Positions 17,133-24,336 of a DNA stretch of 64,000 nt are shown piece after piece. The stretch lies in NCBI GenBank assembly GCA_964529975.1, contig CAZGXW010000001.1, positions 1-64,000 on the forward strand, in the 5' to 3' direction. The notes under the pieces were generated by a model, which saw nothing but the letters and a program-made list of their open reading frames with translations, did no database searches and was not told the origin of the DNA. Numbering within the stretch: the stretch's first letter is position 1; every line of letters begins with the position of its first letter. Source of the DNA: JADFMN01 sp964529975. GTDB taxonomy: Bacteria; Armatimonadota; Fimbriimonadia; Fimbriimonadales; Fimbriimonadaceae. Made by a program: the position numbers and the translations under genes.

Positions 17133-17954
17133 ATGCTATCCACAACGAACTACGACGTCGATGCACCCGAAGACGCGCCAAAGGCTGGCAGCGCCTATAT
17201 GTCCAAGAAAGACATCAAGTGGATCGTCGGGATCCTGGTTGTCCTCTTTGCCTTGGGCGCGCCGCTCTGGATGGCCTTCATGGAGCAACGCGACAAGCAA
17301 GTGTGTGCATCCAACATGCAGGGCATCTATGGCGCCATGATGCTCTATGCCGAGCAGAACGACTCCCGGCTCCCACCCCTCTACCACGTCGGCGAGAACG
17401 GTGCCCCCATGCTCTCCGATGGCAAGCCCTTTGTCTGGGCTTCCCTCCTCGTTCCGTATATGAACACACGCGCGAACTTCTATTGCCCAGCGGCAGAGGA
17501 TGAGGAGAAGATGGCTGCGATCGGCTTTGACGGAAGGCGAAGAAAGGACGTCCAACTGACGTACGGCATGTATCTTCCCATGGGGACTTTCCCGCACCTT
17601 CTGGCGGCGAACTCTGGCGACACGGCGTTGCTGGTCGAAACGATCAACCATGGAGCAAGAGACTCGTTCAACCCGGTGCCTTTCAAGGACGCCGACGGCA
17701 ATCCAGTCCCTTTCGACGCCTTTATGGTCGGGTTCAACGACAGTAACGATGGCCTGACCGCTGAGTCGTCATCGGTGACCAGACTTGCCTTTCGCAACGC
17801 GAAGAACGGGTACGACAGCAAGCAGGCATTGCCGAGGCACGGCCTCGGCATCCACGTGTTCTATCTTGACGGGCACAAGGGGTTCTTGAAGCCAGCTAGC
17901 GGCCGGATCAAAAACCTCTTTCCCGACGTCGACGGGCCTTGGCGAACGCGCTGA
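17133..17954 (+). CDS. Membrane-anchored DUF1559-like protein without a prepilin leader
   Basis: The 273-residue protein has a hydrophilic N-terminus of about 27 residues, one transmembrane segment (VGILVVLFALGAPLWMAFM), then NMQGIYGAMMLYAEQNDSRLPP and a C-terminal HGLGIHVFYLDGHKGFLKP. The globular part has the DUF1559-like layout of the pilins nearby. The FTLIE cleavage motif is absent, so it is probably held in the membrane uncleaved. It follows the LCP gene by five bases, indicating a shared transcript and perhaps a shared role in the envelope. The stop abuts the stop of the convergent pckA. Confidence 0.7.
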   Translation: MLSTTNYDVDAPEDAPKAGSAYMSKKDIKWIVGILVVLFALGAPLWMAFMEQRDKQVCASNMQGIYGAMMLYAEQNDSRLPPLYHVGENGAPMLSDGKPFVWASLLVPYMNTRANFYCPAAEDEEKMAAIGFDGRRRKDVQLTYGMYLPMGTFPHLLAANSGDTALLVETINHGARDSFNPVPFKDADGNPVPFDAFMVGFNDSNDGLTAESSSVTRLAFRNAKNGYDSKQALPRHGLGIHVFYLDGHKGFLKPASGRIKNLFPDVDGPWRTR

Positions 17955-19490
17955 TCAAGCGAATCGCTTGAAGTTCTCGTCGAACATCGCCTTCAACTTG
18001 TTCGCCTGCGCGTCGTAGGCGCCCTTGTCGGCCCAAGTTGCTCGGGGGTTTAGCACGTCCGAAGGGACGTTTGGACACACCGTTGGGATATCGAGGCCGA
18101 AAACGCTGTCCGTCTCGAACGCGACCTTGTCCAGCGCCCCAGAGAACGCCGCCTCAATCATGGCGCGCGTGTACGACAGTTTCATTCGACTTCCTACCCC
18201 GTACGGACCGCCGGTCCAGCCGGTGTTTACAAGCCAGACGCGTGCCCCATGCTCTGCGATCTTCTTCTTGAGCAGTTCGGCATATCGCGCGGGAGGCAAT
18301 GGCAGGAACGGTGCGCCAAAGCAAGTCGAGAATGTGACTTGCGGCTCCGTCACGCCGGCTTCAGTCCCAGCGACCTTGGCCGTGTACCCGTTGAGGAAGT
18401 GAAACATCGCTTGGTCAGGCGTCAGCCGGCTCAGCGGCGGCAACACTCCGAACGCGTCCGCAGTAAGGAACACGATGTTCTTAGGGTGCCCACCAAGGCT
18501 GGGAATAACCGCGCCGTCGATGTACTCGACCGGATAGGCGCAGCGAGTGTTTTCCGTGAAGCGGTTGTCGTCGTAGTCTGGCTCACGGCGATCGTTGAGA
18601 ACGACGTTTTCGAGCACGGACCCAAAGCGGATCGCGTTGTAGATCTGCGGCTCGCCTTCTTTACTCAGTTTTATGCACTTCGCGTAGCATCCCCCTTCGA
18701 AGTTGAAGACGCCTTTGTCGGTCCAACCGTGCTCGTCGTCGCCGATCAGCCTGCGCTTGGGGTCGGCTGACAGCGTCGTCTTGCCTGTTCCACTTAGACC
18801 AAAGAACAGTGCCGTATCGCCGTGTTCGCCGATATTGGCGGAACAGTGCATGCTCATGACGCCCTTGAGTGGCAGTAGGTAGTTGAGGATCGTGAACACG
18901 GACTTCTTCATCTCGCCCGCGTACTCGGTGCCCATAATGAGAACCTCGCGCTCTGCAAAATTCAGGGCAATCACTGCGTCGCCTCGAGTCTTGTCCTTCT
19001 CGGGATCGCACGATTCGGTGCAGAGGTCGTAAATGTGCCACTCCGGCTTGAAACTGGCAAGCTCTTCGCTAGACGGTCGGATGAGGAGGGTACGGATGAA
19101 CAGCGCGTGCCAGGCCTTTTCGACCGTGAACCGGACGCTGATCCTGTGCTCCGGATCTGACCCGCCGAAAGTATCGACGACGTACAGGCGCTTCCGCTTG
19201 ATGGCTTCCGACGCCTTTCGCTTAAGGCCCTCAAAGACCTGAGGCGACATCTCCTTGTTGTTCTCCCACCAAATATTCGCCTCGCTGCCGGGCTCTCGGA
19301 CCGTGAACTTGTCCTGCGGAGTCCGGCCCGTGTACTTGCCCGTTCGGGCCACGAGTGCGCCGTTGCTCGCCAATGCCCCCTCCTCGTTTCTGATGGCGTG
19401 CTCCACGAGTTCGGGAGCAGAGAGGTTGTAGTAGACGGTCTGTGCGCTATCAACGTCGATCTTCGCACCAGAGACTTCGGTGGAACTCAT
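17955..19490 (-). CDS. pckA: Phosphoenolpyruvate carboxykinase (ATP)
   Basis: The 511-residue protein carries the PEPCK signatures: substrate site ARTGKYTGRTPQDKF near residue 45, kinase-1a P-loop FFGLSGTGKTTLSADPKRR near 228, the kinase-2 GDDEHGW near 248 and NTGWTGGPYGVG near 415. The ATP-type enzyme converts oxaloacetate and ATP to PEP, CO2 and ADP, opening gluconeogenesis. The length matches the family's usual 520-540. It diverges from the pterin dehydratase gene, with 93 bases between them. Confidence 0.93.
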   Translation of the reverse strand: MSSTEVSGAKIDVDSAQTVYYNLSAPELVEHAIRNEEGALASNGALVARTGKYTGRTPQDKFTVREPGSEANIWWENNKEMSPQVFEGLKRKASEAIKRKRLYVVDTFGGSDPEHRISVRFTVEKAWHALFIRTLLIRPSSEELASFKPEWHIYDLCTESCDPEKDKTRGDAVIALNFAEREVLIMGTEYAGEMKKSVFTILNYLLPLKGVMSMHCSANIGEHGDTALFFGLSGTGKTTLSADPKRRLIGDDEHGWTDKGVFNFEGGCYAKCIKLSKEGEPQIYNAIRFGSVLENVVLNDRREPDYDDNRFTENTRCAYPVEYIDGAVIPSLGGHPKNIVFLTADAFGVLPPLSRLTPDQAMFHFLNGYTAKVAGTEAGVTEPQVTFSTCFGAPFLPLPPARYAELLKKKIAEHGARVWLVNTGWTGGPYGVGSRMKLSYTRAMIEAAFSGALDKVAFETDSVFGLDIPTVCPNVPSDVLNPRATWADKGAYDAQANKLKAMFDENFKRFA

Positions 19491-19583
19491 CTTTGAACCT
19501 GTCGGGCAACGCTGCCCAAGGACGAAAGGGATTCTACCGCCGCGATTTAAGGGTCCCTCCGGTAATCTGGCCCATAGGCGGGT

Positions 19584-19877
19584 ATGGGTGAACTGACTTA
19601 TGATCGGCTCTCAGAGGAGGGCATCGCTGATGGCCTTAGGGGCCTTCCCGGATGGGTCATAGATGGCGGGATGCTGACTCGCGACTTCGTCTTCGACTCC
19701 TATTCTCGGGGGGTTGTGTTCGCTGTCGCCTGCGCACAGATCGCAGAGGCCCTCGACCACCACCCGGACCTTTTCATCGGCTACCAGAAGGTCCGAGTCG
19801 CCTTCATCACACATTCTGCCAACGGGCTGACCGCCTACGATTTCGAGGCCGCCCGCCGGGTTCAGGCGTTAGCCTGA
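19584..19877 (+). CDS. phhB: Pterin-4a-carbinolamine dehydratase
   Basis: The 97-residue protein has the family core ALDHHPDLFIGYQKVRVAFI near residue 55 and FTHSANGLTAYDFEAARRV at the end. PCD dehydrates 4a-hydroxytetrahydropterin to recycle the cofactor of aromatic amino acid hydroxylases and is also found with other pterin roles. The short length is normal. It starts 93 bases upstream from the divergent pckA and precedes aroC by 18 bases, so it likely shares a transcript with aroC, an aromatic pathway gene. Confidence 0.85.
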   Translation: MGELTYDRLSEEGIADGLRGLPGWVIDGGMLTRDFVFDSYSRGVVFAVACAQIAEALDHHPDLFIGYQKVRVAFITHSANGLTAYDFEAARRVQALA

Positions 19878-19895
19878 CCGGTACACTCGACCAAG

Positions 19896-20978
19896 ATGTC
19901 GAGCAGCTTTGGGACGCTCTTTCGCACAACCACGTTTGGCGAATCTCACGGCCCTGCCGTCGGCGCCGTTGTCGACGGGTGTCCTCCACGATTAGCGATC
20001 ACTGAGGACCTCATTCAAAAAGAACTGGACCGTCGGCGACCAGGACAGAGCAGGCTCGTTTCTCAACGCAAAGAAGCAGACAGGGTCGAGATACTCAGCG
20101 GCGTACTTGATGGCTTGTCTCTTGGAACTCCCATCGCGATGCTCGTCAGAAACGAGGATGCCCGAACCCGAGACTACGAGGAAATGCGCACCAAGTACAG
20201 GCCGTCCCACGCGGACTTCGCCTATGACCAGAAGTACGGCATTCGCGCCTGGTCTGGTGGCGGGCGTGCCTCCGCGCGAGAGACGATCGGGCGAGTTGCG
20301 GCAGGCGCTATCGCCCAAGAACTCTTGCGCACGCGCTGGGGCGTCGAAGTTGTGGCTTGGGTGAGCGAGGTCAAGGACGTCGGATCAGAAGTCGACGAGT
20401 TTGCGGTCACGCGCGACATGGTCGAGTCCAACGACGTCCGCTGTCCAGACGCCACACAAGCCTCGAAGATGGTGGATCTGATCGAGCGGGTTCGCAAAGA
20501 CGGCGACTCTGTCGGTGGCGTGGTGCGCTGTGTGGCGCGGGGCGTCCCCGCTGGATGGGGCGAACCGATCTTTGACAAACTTGAAGCCGATCTGGGAAAG
20601 GCCGTCCTCAGTATCCCTGCCTGCAAAGGGTTTGAAGTCGGAAGCGGTTTCGCTGGAACCCAGTTGACAGGGCTCGCGCACAACGATGCTTTCCGCTCGG
20701 ACGACGGAAAGTCTGCGCAGACCACCACCAACAACAGCGGAGGCATCCAAGGCGGCATCAGCAACGGTATGCCGATCCTTATCCGCGCCGCGTTCAAGCC
20801 GACGGCGACGGTCATGCACGAGCAGGACACGGTCACCACCAAGTTCGAGAACACGACGCTTTCGGGCAAGGGGCGACACGATCCGTGCGTCCTTCCCCGC
20901 GCCGTGCCGATCGTCGAGGCCATGGTCTCCCTCGTGCTGGCAGACCATGCATTGAGGCAAGACGCCCTGGTACGTTAA
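19896..20978 (+). CDS. aroC: Chorismate synthase
   Basis: The 360-residue enzyme makes chorismate from EPSP, the last shikimate step. Signature stretches are present: FRTTTFGESHGPAVGAVVDG near residue 9, GQSRLVSQRKEADRVEILSG near 50 and WSGGGRASARETIGRVAAGA near 125, plus NDAFRSD and GGIQGGISNG later. These cover the flavin- and substrate-binding residues. The start ATG at 19896 leaves the family's usual short N-terminus. It is followed by pstB, and Pho-box-like repeats overlap its stop codon. Confidence 0.95.
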   Translation: MSSSFGTLFRTTTFGESHGPAVGAVVDGCPPRLAITEDLIQKELDRRRPGQSRLVSQRKEADRVEILSGVLDGLSLGTPIAMLVRNEDARTRDYEEMRTKYRPSHADFAYDQKYGIRAWSGGGRASARETIGRVAAGAIAQELLRTRWGVEVVAWVSEVKDVGSEVDEFAVTRDMVESNDVRCPDATQASKMVDLIERVRKDGDSVGGVVRCVARGVPAGWGEPIFDKLEADLGKAVLSIPACKGFEVGSGFAGTQLTGLAHNDAFRSDDGKSAQTTTNNSGGIQGGISNGMPILIRAAFKPTATVMHEQDTVTTKFENTTLSGKGRHDPCVLPRAVPIVEAMVSLVLADHALRQDALVR

Positions 20979-20991
20979 CGGAACCTTAACA
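20975..20991 (+). promoter_or_regulatory. Pho-box-like direct repeat upstream of pstB
   Basis: TTAACG (20975-20980) and TTAACA (20986-20991) are spaced 11 bases apart, as in PhoP-box repeats of Gram-positive bacteria and cyanobacteria. The site overlaps the aroC stop and lies 26 bases before the pstB ATG. It suggests phosphate control; this is inference. Confidence 0.45.
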
Positions 20992-21017
20992 ATGCTCACC
21001 GACAATCGTAACGCGAG

Positions 21018-21845
21018 ATGTCCGTCGCCGTGATGGAGCCTGCCACAGCCACCCCGACCCCTGCTCAGGTGCCGGAGACCTCGCCCACGATCGACCCCAA
21101 GATCCAGGCGATCAATCTGGACTTTTATTACGGGACGTTCCAAGCGTTGAAGAACGTCTCGTTGAGCGTTCCTCCCAACCAAGTGACGGCGCTCATCGGT
21201 CCGTCCGGCTGTGGCAAATCGACGTTCTTGCGATGCCTCAACCGTATGAACGATTTGATCGAAGACACCAAACTCACGGGGAAGGTCATCATCGACGGGA
21301 CGGACATCTATTCGCCAGCCGTCGACCCGGTGGAACTGCGAAAGGCGGTCGGAATGGTCTTTCAAAAGCCAAACCCTTTCCCGATGTCGATCTTCGACAA
21401 CGTCGCTTACGGACCGCGCATCCACGGCATGACGAAGCGAACCAACCTCGAAGAGGCGGTCGAGAGCTGCCTGAAGAAGGCCTACTTGTGGGACGAGGTC
21501 AAGGACAAGTTAGATCAAAGCGCGTACGGCCTTTCGGGAGGCCAGCAACAACGACTGTGCATTGCTCGCACGATAGCGGTCGACCCGGAAGTCATCCTAA
21601 TGGACGAGCCCTGCTCGGCCCTCGATCCCGTGGCAACGGCCCGCATCGAGGATCTCATCGACGAACTCAAATCTCAGTTTACGATCGTGATCGTGACGCA
21701 CAACATGCAGCAAGCCCAGAGGGCGAGCGATCGCACGGTCTTCTTCATGATGGGCGAAGTCATCGAATCGGGCACGACCGAAGACATATTCCTTCGTCCA
21801 AAGGTCCAGCGGACGGAGGACTACATCTCCGGTCGGTTCGGCTGA
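21018..21845 (+). CDS. pstB: Phosphate ABC transporter ATP-binding protein PstB
   Basis: The 275-residue ABC ATPase has Walker A GPSGCGKSTFLRCLNRMNDL near residue 60, the Q-loop VGMVFQKPNPFPMSIFDNVA, signature LSGGQQQRLCIARTIA near 175, Walker B VILMDEPCSALDP near 195 and the switch His in VIVTHNMQQA. The RCLNRMNDL and FQKPNPFPMSI stretches are specific for PstB. It powers high-affinity phosphate uptake with PstS, PstC and PstA. None of these partners is in the window. A roughly 25-residue Pro/Thr-rich N-terminal tail precedes the domain. Confidence 0.93.
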   Translation: MSVAVMEPATATPTPAQVPETSPTIDPKIQAINLDFYYGTFQALKNVSLSVPPNQVTALIGPSGCGKSTFLRCLNRMNDLIEDTKLTGKVIIDGTDIYSPAVDPVELRKAVGMVFQKPNPFPMSIFDNVAYGPRIHGMTKRTNLEEAVESCLKKAYLWDEVKDKLDQSAYGLSGGQQQRLCIARTIAVDPEVILMDEPCSALDPVATARIEDLIDELKSQFTIVIVTHNMQQAQRASDRTVFFMMGEVIESGTTEDIFLRPKVQRTEDYISGRFG

Positions 21846-21866
21846 GCCTCTGTATACTTCTCGTCC

Positions 21867-22985
21867 GTGGGCCAACATCCTGAACTTCTTCCTACTGGCG
21901 ACCCTGTCATCGCCAAACGGCGCTCGTGGGGAGACTTGCCGCTTGAGCGTCGCTTTGGAGTTGGAGTTGCGGGGCTCCACGAAGGGCATACGATGCTGGT
22001 TGCACTTCGTACATCCGGGCTTTGCAGAGCGGTTGCAGGCTGTGACATTTCTCAAGAGAAGCGGGCTGCGGCAGTCGACGCGTCTCCCGGAATTTGGACT
22101 ACCGACACGTTTGCCTCGCTCCTCGACCGCAGCGACGTCGACATCGTCGCCATCTACACACCGGACCACCTGCACGCCGAGCAGATCGAGGCAGCGTTCC
22201 TGGCGGGCAAGCACGTCATCTGCACAAAGCCCCTGGTGAACGATGTGCGCGTTGCAGACCGGCTATTGGCAGCGGCGGCCAAGTCGGGCAAACGGCTCCA
22301 GGTCGGTCAGTCCACTCGGTTCTACGAGCCGTTCTTGCGCATGAGGGAGGTTTTCGACGCGGGACAACTCGGTGAAGCAGAGGCGGTCGATGCGCACTAT
22401 CACCATCGCATGGACTGGTACTACAAGAAGAGTCCTTGGTCGATAGAGGACACGCACTGGGCGTACCTCGGCTTGAGCCACCCGGTCGACCTCGTACGGC
22501 AGTACTTAGGCGCGATTCGACAGGTACACGCCGTAGGATCGCTGACTTCCCTCGGAAGGCAGCATGGGCTCGTCAAGCCGGACGTCATTGCTGCCAATCT
22601 AGTCTCTGACGACGGTCGGATCGGTCGCGTGTTTGGGAACTATGGCATCCACGAGCTTCATCGCGGCAGGAGCCTGATCGAGTGCCACTTGCACGGATCA
22701 AAGGGTGCGGCGCTTGCACGGTATCCAGATCTCAGACTGACCTACAACACGTCCGAAGGCATTGAAATCGATGAGGACTACACGCATGCGATGGCCGGCT
22801 ATTACTATCGCCACGAATTGAAGGGAATGCACTACGGAGAGTTCTGCAACATTGCAGACTCCTTCGCCGCTGCGATCCTCTCCGGAGAAAAGAACTCGCC
22901 AGACCTGGAAGAGGGTCTCGAAACGGTCAGAGTCATGGATGCGATCGTTCGTTCGCTGGAATCTGGGAAGTGCGAACGGCCGTGA
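21867..22985 (+). CDS. Gfo/Idh/MocA family oxidoreductase
   Basis: The 372-residue protein has a Rossmann-like N-terminal half with GVGVAGLHEGHT near residue 31 and the substrate-facing HVICTKPLVNDVRVADRL near 112, where TKP replaces the usual EKP but keeps the catalytic lysine. The second half is the GFO_IDH_MocA C domain. Such enzymes oxidise sugar or inositol-type substrates with NAD(P). No substrate is assigned. The start is a GTG at 21867, 21 bases after the pstB stop. It might share a transcript with pstB, but the roles are unrelated. Confidence 0.8.
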   Translation: MGQHPELLPTGDPVIAKRRSWGDLPLERRFGVGVAGLHEGHTMLVALRTSGLCRAVAGCDISQEKRAAAVDASPGIWTTDTFASLLDRSDVDIVAIYTPDHLHAEQIEAAFLAGKHVICTKPLVNDVRVADRLLAAAAKSGKRLQVGQSTRFYEPFLRMREVFDAGQLGEAEAVDAHYHHRMDWYYKKSPWSIEDTHWAYLGLSHPVDLVRQYLGAIRQVHAVGSLTSLGRQHGLVKPDVIAANLVSDDGRIGRVFGNYGIHELHRGRSLIECHLHGSKGAALARYPDLRLTYNTSEGIEIDEDYTHAMAGYYYRHELKGMHYGEFCNIADSFAAAILSGEKNSPDLEEGLETVRVMDAIVRSLESGKCERP

Positions 22986-22990
22986 CGACC

Positions 22991-23713
22991 CTAGGGTTTT
23001 CCTTGGTGTCGCTGCATCCTGCCCTTTCTGCCGACAGAGGCGCCGGCAATGGCGGACTTTGAAACGAGCAAACGGTCCTCGGCAGTCCCACCCCGGACCG
23101 TGAACGTCAGGGAGTCCTTTTCAAATCGGACGACTTGTCCGAGTGTGTCGATGAGCAAGGTGCCGTGCTCAGTCTCGACCCTTTCGTAGTCGCTTGTCCC
23201 ACAAGAGCCTGCTGCGACCCCGATGTGGATTTCCGACCCGTTCACTGTGTAGTCGTAGCACGCCCAGCCCGGATGGGCGTGGGCTGATCGAATCTGCCCT
23301 ATCGAGCCCAAAGTCATGGTCGGGATTGTCAGGCCGCTTTTGTCTCGAGCCCATCGCTGCGCTTCGATTTCCGAGCTGAACTCTTGAGCCTCGTCGCTCC
23401 ATTCCTTCGCACCGGGCTCTATGAGGCTAGCGATAGAAGCAACCAGAACCGCGGCAACAACGACTATGGCTGAGATCCAGGCAAGGCGGGGCAATCCCAC
23501 CGTGCGCCGATGTCCAATCGCCCGCAGGCCGGCTTCTAGGCGGTTGAGAGGGATCGGCTCCTTGATCGCGCTCTCTCGGACTCTGCGGACGAATCCTCGC
23601 AGTCCGGCAAGCTCGCGCTTCGCTGTCGGATCTTGCGAAAGCGACTTCTCCGCCGCGAGGGTTTCCTCTTGCGAGAGCGACCCGTCTTCGTAGCCCTGCC
23701 AGTTCACATTCAT
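22991..23713 (-). CDS. Membrane-anchored anti-sigma factor (probable)
   Basis: The 240-residue protein has a cytoplasmic N-terminal part of about 75 residues, a single membrane segment AWISAIVVVAAVLVASIASL near residue 85, then an extracytoplasmic domain of about 145 residues. Its start overlaps the stop of the ECF sigma gene by ATGA. This layout and coupling are those of an anti-sigma factor that sequesters the sigma factor until a signal arrives. No HxxxCxxC zinc motif is visible in the N-terminus. Two cysteines (WACYDY and SCGTSD) lie in the outer domain. Confidence 0.65.
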   Translation of the reverse strand: MNVNWQGYEDGSLSQEETLAAEKSLSQDPTAKRELAGLRGFVRRVRESAIKEPIPLNRLEAGLRAIGHRRTVGLPRLAWISAIVVVAAVLVASIASLIEPGAKEWSDEAQEFSSEIEAQRWARDKSGLTIPTMTLGSIGQIRSAHAHPGWACYDYTVNGSEIHIGVAAGSCGTSDYERVETEHGTLLIDTLGQVVRFEKDSLTFTVRGGTAEDRLLVSKSAIAGASVGRKGRMQRHQGKP

Positions 23714-24231
23714 GATCGGACCTCGCCGACAGTACCGAACGCGTGTCCCAAGCGACTTCGCAGCATCTCGCGTCCACGGAAAAGTCGCGACCTTACAGTC
23801 CCAATCGGCACTTCCATTGCCACAGCAGCCTCCTCGTACGTGAGTTGTTCGACATCGATCAATTGGATCGCAAGTTTGTAAATGTCAGGCAGCGCGTCGA
23901 GTTCCTTCAATAGGGCTTCGACGTCCAACCTTGAGTTCAAATCGTCCCAAAATGGCCCCTCAGTTGGGATGAACTCGCTCCCGTCATCGAGCGAGGCCTC
24001 GTTGCGGTCGGCCCGAATGGCCATGAGTCGCTCGTTCCGCAGGATCCGGATCAGCCAACTTCGAAGGTACCTTCCGTCAAACGTGTCCCAGGCGCCGTAG
24101 GCCTTCAAAAGCGTGGTCTGGACGATGTCCTCAGACTCTTCCGGGCTGGCACCCATGCGCCGGGCGACGCGGTAAAGAACCGCAAGTTCGCCTTTCACCG
24201 ACCTTTCAAAGTCCCGCCGTGCACTCGGCAT
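23710..24231 (-). CDS. ECF-type RNA polymerase sigma factor
   Basis: The 173-residue product has region 2 (about residues 15-75: VLYRVARRMGASPEESEDIV, then WDTFDGRYLRSWLIRILRN) and region 4 (about 105-165: LPDIYKLAIQLIDVEQLTYE, then PIGTVRSRLFRGREML), the minimal ECF layout without region 3. It would direct RNA polymerase to a specific regulon. The ATG at 24231 is favoured over the longer frame starting at 24441, whose extra residues overlap the divergent GH127 gene. A GGAACT-containing promoter candidate lies upstream, so autoregulation is possible. Confidence 0.88.
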   Translation of the reverse strand: MPSARRDFERSVKGELAVLYRVARRMGASPEESEDIVQTTLLKAYGAWDTFDGRYLRSWLIRILRNERLMAIRADRNEASLDDGSEFIPTEGPFWDDLNSRLDVEALLKELDALPDIYKLAIQLIDVEQLTYEEAAVAMEVPIGTVRSRLFRGREMLRSRLGHAFGTVGEVRS

Positions 24232-24280
24232 CCCGGTACGCCGTCCCAACTTGACCCTCGACACACGAAGGGCCTCTAAT

Positions 24281-24309
24281 TCTAATGTTGGAAAGGGGCC
24301 GTTAGTTCC
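24281..24309 (-). promoter_or_regulatory. Candidate ECF-type promoter for the sigma/anti-sigma pair
   Basis: On the minus strand, GGAACT (24304-24309), a 17-base spacer and ATTAGA (24281-24286) precede the sigma gene by about 50 bases. GGAAC is a common ECF -35 core. This is only pattern-based. Confidence 0.3.
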
Positions 24310-24336
24310 GAACGGAGATTGTCTAGAATCCTGGAG

